64,000 nucleotides of DNA from an uncultured Elusimicrobia bacterium (GCA_945913025.1 CAMECJ010000002.1:1-64000); one strand, 5' to 3'. Numbered from the stretch's first letter, positions 34,345-43,761 are shown. The notes: generated by a model not told the origin, from the sequence alone. Program-made: numbers and translations.

Positions 34345-35178
34345 TTATTTAATATATTTTACTATTTTTAGACTTAAATCTTTCGCGGGAACGGAGTGGG
34401 TTAGCGCGCCCATTGAAATAACGTCCACGCCCGTTTGGCAGTAGCTTTCCAAATTAGACTTATTTACCCCGCCGGACACTTCAATAATGGCGCGGCCGGA
34501 AATTTCCGCCTTACAGCGCAGGATTTCGGCAGGCGTCATATTATCCAGCATAATGATATCGGCGCCCACGTTTAGCGCTTCTTTTACTTCATCCAGACTC
34601 GTGGTTTCCACCTCTATCTTGGGCGTATGGCCGATGACGGCTTTAATCTTGTTCACCGCCGCCGTAATGGATCCCGCCGCCGCGATGTGATTGTCTTTAA
34701 TCATCACGCTGTCGGCCAGGCTGATGCGGTGGTTGCGCGCGCCGCCGACGCGGACGGCATATTTATCCAAACGGCGCAGGCCGGGCTGGGTTTTGCGCGT
34801 ATCCACAATCATCACGCCGTATTTTTTGCCGATTTCGGCGTACTCGCGCGAAGCGGTGGCAATACCGCTCATGCGCTGCATAAAATTAAGCGCGGTGCGC
34901 TCCGCTTTTAAAATGGATAAGGCCGCCCCCTTTAACTCCAACACTTTTTCGCCTTTTTTTATTGCGTCGCCGTCTTTTTTTAGCGGCAGAAATTTAACCG
35001 ACGGGTCTACCGCAGAAAATACTTCTTTGGCCACATTCATACCGCAAAGCACTAAATCTTCCTTGGCGGTAATGACAGCCTCGGCTTGTTCTTCGTGCGT
35101 AAAAATATTGTCAGAGGTAATATCCCCCAAACTCAAATCTTCCTGCAAGGCAAGTTCTATAATTTTATCGGTTATCAT
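34345..35178 (-). CDS. nadC: Nicotinate-nucleotide pyrophosphorylase (carboxylating)
   Basis: Converts quinolinate and PRPP to nicotinate mononucleotide in NAD synthesis. The 277-residue enzyme shows EDLSLGDITSDNIF at the start, LNFMQRMSGIAT, VDTRKTQPGLRRLDKYAV with active-site residues, GGARNHRISLADSVMIKDNH, and EVSGGV. It overlaps nadA by 4 bp. NadB is not in the window. Confidence 0.97.
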   Translation of the reverse strand: MITDKIIELALQEDLSLGDITSDNIFTHEEQAEAVITAKEDLVLCGMNVAKEVFSAVDPSVKFLPLKKDGDAIKKGEKVLELKGAALSILKAERTALNFMQRMSGIATASREYAEIGKKYGVMIVDTRKTQPGLRRLDKYAVRVGGARNHRISLADSVMIKDNHIAAAGSITAAVNKIKAVIGHTPKIEVETTSLDEVKEALNVGADIIMLDNMTPAEILRCKAEISGRAIIEVSGGVNKSNLESYCQTGVDVISMGALTHSVPAKDLSLKIVKYIK

Positions 35179-36218
35179 TTGGCAAGCTCAAACATTTTTT
35201 CAATAGATTTTTTGGCGGCCGCCGCAACCTGCGCGTCCACTTCCACAATCTGGTCCGGGCGCGGGTCTACAAGGGCTTCCAGCGTATTCATCAAACTGTT
35301 TTTCTTCATATAACTGCACACGCCAAACGGCCAAACAAATCGTTTGTCCGGATGTTCGGCTTCCATGCGGTTGACAAGACCGAACTCCGTCAGCATGCCG
35401 AACGTTTTCGCTTCCGAACCCGCCACATACGCGGCCATGCCTTTGGTGCTGCCCACATAATCGCACATTTCACATACCTCAATAGGACATTCCGGATGCG
35501 CCGCGATTTTAATATCGGGATAATCCGCGCGGAGTTTTTTAACGTGTTCGGGGCGGTACTTATCGTGTACACAACACGATCCGCCCGAAGAAATAATCTT
35601 TTTGGGCGTGCCGCGGCGGTTGAGTTCCGCCTCCAGATTTTGCGCCATCAGCATATCCGGCACAAAAATCAGTTCGTTACCCTTCATTTTCTGGGCAATG
35701 TCAAAAACGTTGCCGGAAGTTACGCAAGAGTCGCACTGGGCTTTTACCTCAGCTGTGCTGTTGATGTAACAAAGCGCGGGAACGCCGGGGTGCAAAGCGC
35801 GGAGTTTTTTAACGTCCTCTCCCGTCATAGAATCGGCCAGGGTACAGCCGGCACGGCCGGCGGGAATCAGCACTTTTTTAGACGGATTGATGATTTTGGC
35901 CGTTTCCGCCATAAACCACACACCGGCAAATACGATAACGTCCGCCTGAGAGTTGCGCGCTTTCAGGGCCAATTCATACGAATCTCCCCGGAAATCTGCC
36001 ACGCCGTACACCAAATCCGGTGTCGTGTACGAATGTGCCAACACCACGGCATTCTGTTCTTTTTTAAAACGGTTAATCGCCAGGGTGTAAGGCGCGGCGG
36101 CCAAGCAGTCGGCCAGTGTCCACTTGGCCGATTTGGTTTTGGAAACAGACTGAAGAAGCCCATATAGTCTATGGGCTTCTTCAACAATCAAAGATTCTTT
36201 CTCCAGCGTGTCAAACAT
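35175..36218 (-). CDS. nadA: Quinolinate synthase NadA
   Basis: A [4Fe-4S] enzyme condensing iminoaspartate with dihydroxyacetone phosphate. The 347-residue product has AVVLAHSYTTPDLVYGVADF, GVWFMAETAKIINP, the cluster-region cysteines in GRAGCTLADSM, GGSCCVHDKY and HPECPIEVCEMCD, and EVDAQVAAAAKKSIEKM at the end. It begins 5 bp after the lipoprotein stop with no visible ribosome binding site, suggesting translational coupling to that gene. Confidence 0.96.
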   Translation of the reverse strand: MFDTLEKESLIVEEAHRLYGLLQSVSKTKSAKWTLADCLAAAPYTLAINRFKKEQNAVVLAHSYTTPDLVYGVADFRGDSYELALKARNSQADVIVFAGVWFMAETAKIINPSKKVLIPAGRAGCTLADSMTGEDVKKLRALHPGVPALCYINSTAEVKAQCDSCVTSGNVFDIAQKMKGNELIFVPDMLMAQNLEAELNRRGTPKKIISSGGSCCVHDKYRPEHVKKLRADYPDIKIAAHPECPIEVCEMCDYVGSTKGMAAYVAGSEAKTFGMLTEFGLVNRMEAEHPDKRFVWPFGVCSYMKKNSLMNTLEALVDPRPDQIVEVDAQVAAAAKKSIEKMFELAK

Positions 36219-36223
36219 AAAAA

Positions 36224-36679
36224 TTACAGTGTATCAGGCAAATCGCTGCCGGAATTATTATAAGTGGTAGTCGTCGTAGTGGTAGTGGAAGACGAAACGG
36301 TGCCCGCAGGAACCGGCGCGGGCTCATCCACTTCAACAATGTTCACAACATTGACTATTTCTTTGCTTTCGGTAACATTTGATGTTTTTTTAACAGTGGT
36401 TTTAGACGCCTTTTTAACGGCAGGTTTAACAGCATTTTTCAATTTCGTTTCGGCGGGCGGGAGATAAGAATCTCCGCAGGCCTGCAATTCATACGCGGGC
36501 AGTGTATCGTAATCGGCTTCCGGCGCGAGGAGATTATCAAATTCCTGATCGATAATTTGGTATTTAGCGTTTTTTCCTCCTGCGGCGTTACCGTTGGCGG
36601 CCGTTTTTACGTTAGATCCCGAGGAAGAACAAGCCGCCCCCAAAGCGGCTAAGCAAATTACGGTTAAAATTTTCTTCAT
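36224..36679 (-). CDS. Small lipoprotein with threonine tract
   Basis: A 151-residue predicted lipoprotein: signal peptide with lipobox GAAC (Cys17), Ser/Gly linker, then a Lys/Thr/Val-rich middle. Near the C-terminus is SSSTTTTTTTTYNNSG, a tract of eight threonines. No domain recognised. It is first in an apparent operon with nadA and nadC, which looks fortuitous in function. AAGGAGA lies upstream of the ATG. Confidence 0.75.
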   Translation of the reverse strand: MKKILTVICLAALGAACSSSGSNVKTAANGNAAGGKNAKYQIIDQEFDNLLAPEADYDTLPAYELQACGDSYLPPAETKLKNAVKPAVKKASKTTVKKTSNVTESKEIVNVVNIVEVDEPAPVPAGTVSSSTTTTTTTTYNNSGSDLPDTL

Positions 36680-36840
36680 ACATCCGTCTCCTTTTATAAA
36701 AGTGCGCGGCGTCCGTGCGCGTACTTTTATTATATATCATATTAAACGTGCTTGGAAAGATTTTTCGACGATTTTTCCTCTAACCTGCAGATATTTTGTA
36801 AAATAATAAAGTTATACCCTTGGGAGGCAATAGAACAACC

Positions 36841-38358
36841 ATGCAAAGTATTCTTGATTTATGGAGCGCGGTAAGTGCATTTTTCTCCGCGCCGTCCGTG
36901 CCAACGGCTTACGATTTGATAAACGGATTTAATGCCCTAATCTGGGGCCCGCCGATGATTTTTCTGCTGCTGTTTCTCGGAATTTATTTCACGGTAAAAT
37001 TACGATTCTTACAAAAATATACTTGGCCGGCAATGAAACTTTCCGTCCAGAAGGTAGAATCGGAAGGAATGGTAAGCAGCTTCGGTTCGTTAGCTGTTAT
37101 GATCGGCGCCACCGTAGGCACGGGCAGTATTATCGGCGTAACGACCGCCGTGGCCGAAGGCGGCCCGGGGGCACTGTTTTGGATGGTGGTGGCGGGAGTT
37201 GTGAACTTTGCCATTAAATATTGCGAATGTTTGGTGGCATTTAAATACCGCGTCAAACTGGAAGGCGGCGAATACGTAGGCGGCCCGATGTACTACCTTT
37301 CCCGTATCTTAAAATATAAAAAACTGGCTCTCATTTTTGCAGTTGGCACACTCTTAATGGGCTTGACGGCAGGAAGCGCCTTGCAGTCTAACGCGATTGC
37401 CGATGCCCTGCGCGAAGGCTACAACTTAAATCCGTGGTATATTGGGGCTGCGGTAGCGGTTCTGACGGCAATCGTCATTATCGGCGGCGTACAACGCATT
37501 GCGGCGTACTCCGAATGGCTGGTACCGATTATGGGAGGCCTGTACCTGCTGCTTACCGCTGTTGTGGTATGTATGAATTTTGCCTCCATTCCGGCTGCGG
37601 TAGTTGTCGTTTTAAAAAGCGCATTTACGGGAAAAGCCGTCGCCGGCGGAGCCGTAGGCGCAGGAATTATGGCGATCGTACAGGCAATGGTGCCCGCGCT
37701 GACGGCGGGAATCACCCGTGCCGTACTGGCTACGGAAGCCGGCCTGGGCAGCGCGTCCATTGCCGCCGCGGCGGCCAAAACCCGTTCGGCCACGCAAATG
37801 GCGATTGTATCGGCCACCTCCGTATTTTGGGCGATTTTTATTTGTTCGCTGACGGGTATGGTAATTATTTTGGCGGGCGACTGGCAGAATCCCAATGTAT
37901 ACGCCGCCAACTTATGCAACAGCGCGTTTAAGACGGTGCCGTATATCGGTACGCCGATTTTAATTTTCTCGCTGGTGATTTTCTCGTTTACCACTATCAT
38001 CGGCTGGGGATATTATACCGAAAAAGCTCTGCAGTTTTTATGTAAGGGAGCGAACAAACTCGTGACTCCGGCACGCATATTGTTTATCGCGCTTGTGTTC
38101 GTCGGCGGCTGGATTGGAACGAGTTTCTCGTGGGATTTGACGATTGCCGACTCTGTCTCCCGTACTGCGGAGGCCAATATGTCTACGCGGTTTATGTGGG
38201 CGCTCGTCATTTTAACAATGACGATGATGACGCTGCCCAACATTTGGGCGTTATGGTGTTTGCGTAAAGTAATTATTAAAACTACGCGCAAAAACCTGCG
38301 CAATATCGTAGGCAGCCAAGCAATGCGCCTAAATAAAGAACAGAAGCAAGCGAAATAA
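36841..38358 (+). CDS. Sodium:alanine symporter, AGCS family
   Basis: A 505-residue inner-membrane permease with about 11 membrane segments, importing alanine or glycine with sodium. Family signatures include GATVGTGSIIGVTTAVAEGG, CLVAFKYRVKLEGGEYVGGPMYYL and TRAVLATEAGLGSASIAAAAA. ATG 36841 is preferred over an in-frame TTG 21 bp upstream because GGGAGG lies between them at the proper distance from the ATG. It is monocistronic, divergent from the lipoprotein gene. Confidence 0.93.
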   Translation: MQSILDLWSAVSAFFSAPSVPTAYDLINGFNALIWGPPMIFLLLFLGIYFTVKLRFLQKYTWPAMKLSVQKVESEGMVSSFGSLAVMIGATVGTGSIIGVTTAVAEGGPGALFWMVVAGVVNFAIKYCECLVAFKYRVKLEGGEYVGGPMYYLSRILKYKKLALIFAVGTLLMGLTAGSALQSNAIADALREGYNLNPWYIGAAVAVLTAIVIIGGVQRIAAYSEWLVPIMGGLYLLLTAVVVCMNFASIPAAVVVVLKSAFTGKAVAGGAVGAGIMAIVQAMVPALTAGITRAVLATEAGLGSASIAAAAAKTRSATQMAIVSATSVFWAIFICSLTGMVIILAGDWQNPNVYAANLCNSAFKTVPYIGTPILIFSLVIFSFTTIIGWGYYTEKALQFLCKGANKLVTPARILFIALVFVGGWIGTSFSWDLTIADSVSRTAEANMSTRFMWALVILTMTMMTLPNIWALWCLRKVIIKTTRKNLRNIVGSQAMRLNKEQKQAK

Positions 38359-38375
38359 CCGGCCGTCACTTATTA

Positions 38376-38410
38376 TCTTCCCCAGCTTTCCGGCTGGGGA
38401 TTTTTTATAC
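38376..38410 (+). terminator. Terminator after the alanine symporter
   Basis: CCCCAGC pairs with GCTGGGG, followed by ATTTTTTAT. Confidence 0.85.
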
Positions 38411-38457
38411 ACTTTGCCGCAGCGGGACGAAGAAAACGCAACCGCCTGTATGATAAA

Positions 38458-38490
38458 GAAATACCCCCTGCACAAGCAGGGGGTATTGTA
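38458..38490 (-). terminator. Terminator of lon
   Basis: ATACCCCCTGC pairs with GCAGGGGGTAT; on the minus strand TTTCTTT follows. Confidence 0.85.
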
Positions 38491-38503
38491 TCAAAAACCG
38501 CAG

Positions 38504-41053
38504 TTAACGGTTACGTCTTGCGTTTTTTACTTTTGCCGTTTTTTTCAATGGACGAACGGCTTTTTTATTTGTTGTTTTCGGCGTTTTTTTACCGACGGAC
38601 GCTTTGGCCGTTTTTTTAGCGGAGGCTTTTACCGCCGCTTTTTTAGCGGACGATTTAACGGAAGATTTTACCGTTTTTACTTTCTTTTTGCCGCTTTTTT
38701 TATCCAGTTTGGCCGCAAATTCTTCCCACCCTTCCAACGCCAAGGGAAGAACTTCGTCCATATTTTTGACGGGAATCAAGTTCAATTCTTTGCGCACGCG
38801 CTGCGGAATTTCGGACACGTCTTTTTCGTTCGTATGCGGGTAAAGAATCGTCTTGACGCCTTCGCGGTAGGCGGCCAAGAACTTTTCTTTAATCCCCCCT
38901 ACCGGCAGCACGCGGCCCGTAATCGTCACTTCGCCCGTCATCGCAAGCTGTTTTTTAACGGGAAGTCCCGTAAGCAAACTGGTTAAAGCCGTGGTAATTA
39001 CGCTGCCGGCGGACGGGCCGTCTTTCGGCACCGCGCCTTCCGGGAAGTGGACGTGGAAATCCGTCTTGTCAAAATCTATGCCTTCGCCGTAACCGCGGCT
39101 GCGGGCGTACGTCAGCGCGGCGCGGACGGATTCCTTCATCACATTGCCCAGCATACCCGTTAAAATCAGCTGGCCTTTGCCGGGCAGTCTGGCGGCTTCA
39201 ATAGACAATGTTTCACCGCCGACGCTTGTCCACGCCAGGCCTGTGGCAATCCCCACGCCGTTTTCCTCCGCCGCAAAGTTGGAATACTTCGGCACGCCCA
39301 AAAATTCGTGCAGATTTTCTTTCGTAACGGTCACTTTTTTTGCGCCGTCCACAATCATCTTGGCGGCTTTGCGGCATAAAGATCCGATTTCGCGGTCCAA
39401 ATTGCGCACGCCCGCCTCGCGCACGTAATCGCGCATTAAGAGCGCTACCGCCTCGCGCGATACGCTGAGCTGGCCTTCTTTTAAGCCGTGGATTTTCATC
39501 TGTTTGGGAAGTAAATAATTGTCCGCAATGTCGTGCTTTTCGTATTCTGTATACCCGTCAAAATCAATAATTTCCAAACGGTCGCGCAAAGTACGCGGAA
39601 TGTTGGAAAGCGAGTTCGCCGTCGTAATAAACATCACTTTGGAAACGTCAAAGGGAACGTCTAAAAAGTGGTCGGAAAACTCTTTGTTCTGTTCGGGGTC
39701 CAACAACTCCAACAGCGCCGCCGCGGGGTCGCCGCGCCAGTCCGAACCCATTTTGTCGATTTCGTCGAGCAAAAACACAGGGTTGGAACTTTTGGCTTTG
39801 CTGATTCCCTGAATAATGCGCCCTGGCATAGAACCGATGTACGTCCTGCGGTGGCCGCGGATTTCGCTTTCGTCCCGCACGCCGCCGAGCGACATCCGCA
39901 CAAACTTGCGGCCGATAGCGCGCGCGATGGATTTGGCTAAAGACGTTTTCCCCACCCCGGGCGCGCCCGCAAAACACAAGACGGGGCCGCGCAAGGAGTT
40001 CGTCAGTTTACTCACAGCCAGATATTCCAAAATACGTTCTTTCGGTTTTTCCAGACCGAAGTGGTCTTCGTCTAAAATCTTTTTGGCTTCCTTTAAATCC
40101 AAAACGTCCTCGGTGGTTACGTTCCACGGCATATTAATCAGCCAGTCCAGATAAGTGCGCGAAACCGTAGCCTCCGGCGAAAACGGAGCCATTTTTGCCA
40201 AACGGTCCAATTCTTTCTCGGCCGCTTCTTTGGCGTGCTTGGGCAGACCGTTTTTCTTGATTTTGGCGCGCATATCATCCAATTCTTTTTGGAAATCGTC
40301 CTTTTGGCTGAGTTCCTTTTGAATGGCCTTCATCTGCTCGTTCAAATAGTACTCTTTTTGATTTTTTTCAATCTGCGCGCGCACTTTGGAGTGGATTTTT
40401 TCTTCCAAACCCAAGATTTCCACTTCGCTCGTGATTAATTTTAAAATCTTTTCCAAGCGGTCCTTAATGTGCACCGCTTCCAGAATTTCCTGCCGCTGCG
40501 GCGTTTTAACAAGCATATTAGACGCCACCGTATCGGCCAATTTGGATGCATCGTTAATTTGGCGCAGGAAAGACACCCCCTCCACCGCAATCCGGTGCGA
40601 CACGCGGGCGTAATGGTCAAACTCGTCCAACACCTTGCGCATCAGCGCCTGCACCACAGGGGAATCGTCATCCTCTTCTTCAATATATTCCACCGTGGCA
40701 AACCACGCATTGGCGGCTTCGTTCAGTTCCAGTTTCGTCACGCGCGCGCGGGCCAATCCCTGAAGAAAAATCTTCATTGAACCGTCCGGCATTTTTAAGT
40801 TCTGCGTAATCTGCGCAATTACGCCGAAATGGTAAATATCAGAAGCTTTAGGATCCTCCACCTCAGCTTCTTTCTGCGATACGGCTAAAATGTATTTGCC
40901 GGAAGCGTCAAGCGCAAGCTCCACCGCCGCGACGGATTTTTCCCTGTCTACCGAAAGAGGCAGGCTCATCCCCGGGAACATCACCACATCGCGTATGGCG
41001 ACAGCCGGCACCACCGTCGGTAACGAAAGTGTTGTTTTTTTAATTTCTTCCAT
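38504..41053 (-). CDS. lon: ATP-dependent protease Lon with lysine-rich tail
   Basis: Homo-oligomeric cytosolic AAA+ protease. The 849-residue protein has the N-terminal substrate domain (about 10-210), AAA+ module with Walker A GAPGVGKTSLAKSIARA near residue 352 and Walker B VFLLDEIDKMG, and the Ser-Lys protease domain with GPSAGS near residue 674. The last 65 residues or so are an extension of alternating Lys/Ala/Ser/Val/Thr, resembling histone H1 tails, not usual in Lon. The ATG at 41053 is preferred over one six codons earlier, because AGGGAGA lies between them. Confidence 0.96.
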   Translation of the reverse strand: MEEIKKTTLSLPTVVPAVAIRDVVMFPGMSLPLSVDREKSVAAVELALDASGKYILAVSQKEAEVEDPKASDIYHFGVIAQITQNLKMPDGSMKIFLQGLARARVTKLELNEAANAWFATVEYIEEEDDDSPVVQALMRKVLDEFDHYARVSHRIAVEGVSFLRQINDASKLADTVASNMLVKTPQRQEILEAVHIKDRLEKILKLITSEVEILGLEEKIHSKVRAQIEKNQKEYYLNEQMKAIQKELSQKDDFQKELDDMRAKIKKNGLPKHAKEAAEKELDRLAKMAPFSPEATVSRTYLDWLINMPWNVTTEDVLDLKEAKKILDEDHFGLEKPKERILEYLAVSKLTNSLRGPVLCFAGAPGVGKTSLAKSIARAIGRKFVRMSLGGVRDESEIRGHRRTYIGSMPGRIIQGISKAKSSNPVFLLDEIDKMGSDWRGDPAAALLELLDPEQNKEFSDHFLDVPFDVSKVMFITTANSLSNIPRTLRDRLEIIDFDGYTEYEKHDIADNYLLPKQMKIHGLKEGQLSVSREAVALLMRDYVREAGVRNLDREIGSLCRKAAKMIVDGAKKVTVTKENLHEFLGVPKYSNFAAEENGVGIATGLAWTSVGGETLSIEAARLPGKGQLILTGMLGNVMKESVRAALTYARSRGYGEGIDFDKTDFHVHFPEGAVPKDGPSAGSVITTALTSLLTGLPVKKQLAMTGEVTITGRVLPVGGIKEKFLAAYREGVKTILYPHTNEKDVSEIPQRVRKELNLIPVKNMDEVLPLALEGWEEFAAKLDKKSGKKKVKTVKSSVKSSAKKAAVKASAKKTAKASVGKKTPKTTNKKAVRPLKKTAKVKNARRNR

Positions 41054-41189
41054 TGTATTCTCCCTGTTCATCCAAGTGGGTCAATAAAAAGGAGCGATTT
41101 TGTACGTTTCCCCCGCTCCTATCCGAATATATTGTAGCAAATTGCCTTAAAATTAGCAACTATTTAATAAGTCTGCTAATTTTAAAACG

Positions 41190-41228
41190 ACAAAAAAACC
41201 GCTCCGCGCAGGGCGGGGCGGTTTTTGC
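41190..41228 (-). terminator. Terminator of clpP
   Basis: ACCGCCCCGCCC pairs with the GGGCGGGGCGGT-like arm (GGAGCGGT on the minus strand), followed by seven Ts. Confidence 0.75.
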
Positions 41229-41242
41229 AAAGCCCAAACGGT

Positions 41243-41830
41243 TTATTTAGTCAGTTCCAACACTTCGTCAATCAAGCCGTACTCTTTGGCTTCTTGAGCA
41301 GACATATAATAGTTGCGTTCGCTGTCCTGGCGGACTTTTTCTTTCGGCTGGCCGGTATGTTTGGCCAAAATATCAAGCAGATGTTCTTTATTGTCGCGCA
41401 GTTCGCGGGCTTCAATTTCGATATCCGTCACCTGGCCGGAAATCCCCCCGCCCCAAATTAAGGGTTGGTGGATCATAATGCGCGAATGCGGCAGCGCATA
41501 GCGTTTGCCTTTGGAACCGGCCGCCAACAATACCGCGCCGAAGCTCATTGCCTGCCCCATACAAATGGTAGTAATCGGAGCTTTGATAAACTGCATCGTA
41601 TCGTAAATGGCAAGCCCCGCCGTAACCATTCCGCCAGGGGAATTGATGTAGAGGTTGATTTCCCTGTTGGAATCATCCGCGTCCAAGTACAAAAGCTGGG
41701 CGATAATCATATTGGCGCTGGCGGTGTCCACTTCGCCTTCGCGTCCTCCGACGAAGATAATGCGGTCTTTCAATAACCGCGAGAAAATATCGTAACCGAC
41801 GTTTTTTTCAATAATAGTAGGTATAATCAT
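41243..41830 (-). CDS. clpP: ATP-dependent Clp protease proteolytic subunit
   Basis: Serine peptidase forming the tetradecameric barrel used with ClpX or ClpA. The 195-residue product shows [20 protein letters not shown], the nucleophile in [10 protein letters not shown] (about Ser97), the catalytic His in SRIMIHQPL, and the C-terminal [27 protein letters not shown] differs from the usual QAASMGA but keeps the serine. No clpX or tig is adjacent. Confidence 0.96.
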   Translation of the reverse strand: MIIPTIIEKNVGYDIFSRLLKDRIIFVGGREGEVDTASANMIIAQLLYLDADDSNREINLYINSPGGMVTAGLAIYDTMQFIKAPITTICMGQAMSFGAVLLAAGSKGKRYALPHSRIMIHQPLIWGGGISGQVTDIEIEARELRDNKEHLLDILAKHTGQPKEKVRQDSERNYYMSAQEAKEYGLIDEVLELTK

Positions 41831-41837
41831 ATAGTAT

Positions 41838-41843
41838 ATTGTA
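41838..41843 (-). promoter_or_regulatory. -10 box close to the clpP start
   Basis: TACAAT on the minus strand ends 7 nt before the clpP ATG, with TTGAAA 15 bp upstream of it (41859-41864). No ribosome binding site is visible, so clpP may also be leaderless or nearly so. Confidence 0.5.
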
Positions 41844-41903
41844 GTATATTTTGGCGTTTTTCAAACACAGGACCTATAAAAACAGGGGCCAATTTTCCAC
41901 AAA

Positions 41904-41925
41904 AAATAGGTCCAAAGGCCCATGG
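41904..41925. promoter_or_regulatory. Recurrent AGGYCCAAAGRCCC-type motif, copy 2
   Basis: AAATAGGTCCAAAGGCCCATGG, upstream of the secreted-protein gene at 41979. A related GGACCTATAAAAA half lies at 41870-41882. Confidence 0.35.
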
Positions 41926-41978
41926 ATTTTCGCTCACAATTTATTACACTATGTATAGAAATCTTAATTAGGAGATAT

Positions 41979-42446
41979 ATGATGAACCTGAAAAAATGTT
42001 TGACCGCCGCAGCCGCCGTACTTTTTTGCTCTACTCTGGCTCTTGCTCAAGAAGCAGACGAGAAGGCCCTCCAATACACCCAACAAGCTATTATGCAGTC
42101 GATGACGATTTTTGAGGCTCATAAAGCGCAAAATAAATTAAACGATACCGACCGCAAAATCGAAACCGCTTTAAGAGAGACGCTTCCGGGTATTTTTAAC
42201 AGAGTAGTAAATGAAGAGGACTTAAGTACAGAACTAGACGAAGCCATTACCTCTTTAGCCGACACCCTGCTGACCTATCAGAATCTGTATCCGCAGGATA
42301 TGCTTGATCGTGAGCTGGCAAAATCATTGACGTTTTATGTAGCAATTATGTATGCCGCCCAGGAGAATTTGATTACCCCAGAAGCAGGCGAAATTATTCA
42401 GGAATGGCTCATAGAAATGTTACTGGACCTGGGCTTAGAAGAATAA
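41979..42446 (+). CDS. Small secreted helical protein, unknown function
   Basis: A 155-residue exported protein. The signal peptide is MMNLKKCLTAAAAVLFCSTLALA with cleavage before QEADEK. The mature part is acidic and predicted helical with regular Leu/Ile spacing. No family recognised. ATG 41979 (or the adjacent ATG) is preferred over an in-frame start 57 bp upstream because AGGAGA lies just before it and the signal peptide begins there. Monocistronic with its own terminator. Confidence 0.75.
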   Translation: MMNLKKCLTAAAAVLFCSTLALAQEADEKALQYTQQAIMQSMTIFEAHKAQNKLNDTDRKIETALRETLPGIFNRVVNEEDLSTELDEAITSLADTLLTYQNLYPQDMLDRELAKSLTFYVAIMYAAQENLITPEAGEIIQEWLIEMLLDLGLEE

Positions 42447-42454
42447 CACATACT

Positions 42455-42492
42455 TTCATCCCCGTCTCTAATACAGACGGGGATTTTTTCTA
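42455..42492 (+). terminator. Terminator after the 41979 gene
   Basis: ATCCCCGTCT pairs with AGACGGGGAT, followed by six Ts. Confidence 0.88.
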
Positions 42493-42535
42493 CCCAATAT
42501 GGGCCTATAAAAATCTAGGTCCTTTTTATAAACAG

Positions 42536-42557
42536 TCTGGGTCTAAAGGCCCTTTTA
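42536..42557. promoter_or_regulatory. Recurrent AGGYCCAAAGRCCC-type motif, copy 3
   Basis: TCTGGGTCTAAAGGCCCTTT lies 24 bp upstream of a TATAAT (42576-42581) that should drive the zinc-ribbon gene. GGGCCTATAAAAATCTAGG lies just before it (42501-42519). Confidence 0.4.
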
Positions 42558-42619
42558 TCTTAACGGCTAATCCGCTATAATACATATAGGAAGGGATATT
42601 TTTAAAACACAGAGGGATT

Positions 42620-43396
42620 ATGAAAAACATATCTATTTTACTCGTTGCTTTATTGGTCGTTAGTACGGCCGCGCCTTTGGCGGCCCAGGATACGCTCCAT
42701 AACAAAGTCCAGCGTACTGTTGCCGCGCAGAAACCGGATCCTAAGCCTCAAAAACCCCAGCCGGATTCGCAGCTGCGTTCTTCTCGTCCCTGTGACGGAA
42801 TGTCCCAACCTTGCTCTACTAAAGATAGCGCAGGGGTATGCCCTGAACACAAAAAGGCTGATGAAATGGCTGCCCAAACGGCTCAGCAAAATTATTGCCC
42901 CCACTGCGGACAAGAATATACGGTGGACGAAAAATACCACGGCGTAAAACATATCTGCAAAGAGCATAAAAAGGTGTGCGCTTATTGCGGAGAAGAAATG
43001 ATAGAATATCCCCAACATTGTTTTGCCACAGACGGAATAGGCATTTGTTCCGAACAAAGAAAGACCTCCGACAATACCCCCCAAACTGTTCCTGATAATT
43101 TCTGCCCCGTTTGCGGACACCAATACACCGTTGACGAAAAATACCACGGCGTAAAACATATCTGCAAAGAGCATAAAAAAGAGCATAAAACGGTGTGCGC
43201 GTATTGCGGAGAAGAAATTCTTGATCCCTATCACCAAATCTGTCCCGCTCAAGAGGGTTCCAGAGTATGCTCTGCACAAAAACAGAATACCGACAACACC
43301 CCCAAAACTACTCAACAAGATTACTGCCCCCACTGCGGGCAGGCATACACCGTTGACGAAAAATACCACGGCGACAAACACACCTGCAACAAATGA
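42620..43396 (+). CDS. Secreted protein with tandem zinc-ribbon modules
   Basis: A 258-residue exported protein: signal peptide (about 1-22), a Pro/Lys/Gln linker, then tandem modules. Each full module has CPHCGQ or CPVCGH, the near-invariant YTVDEKYHGVKHICKEH, and CAYCGEE; a cysteine linker follows. Two full modules (from C93 and about residue 165) and a third truncated one (about 236-258) are present. The CX2C pairs suggest zinc or metal binding outside the cytoplasm, which is unusual. No family is recognised. A TATAAT lies 38 nt upstream of the ATG. Confidence 0.82.
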   Translation: MKNISILLVALLVVSTAAPLAAQDTLHNKVQRTVAAQKPDPKPQKPQPDSQLRSSRPCDGMSQPCSTKDSAGVCPEHKKADEMAAQTAQQNYCPHCGQEYTVDEKYHGVKHICKEHKKVCAYCGEEMIEYPQHCFATDGIGICSEQRKTSDNTPQTVPDNFCPVCGHQYTVDEKYHGVKHICKEHKKEHKTVCAYCGEEILDPYHQICPAQEGSRVCSAQKQNTDNTPKTTQQDYCPHCGQAYTVDEKYHGDKHTCNK

Positions 43397-43449
43397 TATA
43401 AACGATAAAAAGTACAGCTTTGGTAAATAAAATTGGTAAATAAAAAATG

Positions 43450-43484
43450 AAACTCCCCGTGCGTAAAGCACGGGGTTTCTTTTG
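43450..43484 (+). terminator. Terminator after the zinc-ribbon gene
   Basis: ACCCCGTGC-type hairpin (CCCCGTGC with GCACGGGG) followed by TTTCTTTTG. Confidence 0.85.
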
Positions 43485-43615
43485 TTTCAAAATATCCGCT
43501 TCGCCTGACTTTTCCCGCCACTAAAAGACCACAGAAAACTCCGTTTTCTTATGGCGGGATTTACATTCATCTCCAGGCTCCCGCCTGGAACGTCTTGTGA
43601 GGCAGACAAATAAAT

Positions 43616-43646
43616 ATCCCCCGTGTCTTTTGAACACGGGGGAGGT
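43616..43646 (-). terminator. Probable terminator of the pilus operon
   Basis: TCCCCCGTGT pairs with ACACGGGGGA; on the minus strand ATATTTATTTG follows. It lies 180 bp beyond the metallopeptidase stop. The 43397-43825 gap otherwise holds a CCAGGC..GCCTGG hairpin near 43573 and a possible 33-codon remnant at 43660-43761. Confidence 0.65.
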
Positions 43647-43659
43647 GATTCAGCAAACT

Positions 43660-43761
43660 TTAGTTCGCAGCAGGGGTGGCTTTAGATAAAACATCAACCG
43701 TGACAGGCAAGGGCGGGTTGGCTGCTTTTACCACAGCCAAAGGAGGCGTTCCCCTCCACAA
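43660..43761 (-). other. Possible coding remnant, 33 codons
   Basis: On the minus strand an open frame between two stops reads GTPPLAVVKAANPPLPV, then TVDVLSKATPAAN and stop, just before a hairpin terminator. There is no ATG or ribosome binding site. The Ala/Pro/Val-rich composition hints at the end of a decayed secreted gene. Chance is quite possible. Confidence 0.2.

Noticed and set aside
35352-36167. 271-codon ORF on the + strand
   Set aside because: Antisense to nadA, with a composition typical of a shadow frame (many Arg, His, Phe).
36820-36840. TTG start of the alanine symporter
   Set aside because: GGGAGG lies inside this stretch at the right distance from the ATG at 36841.
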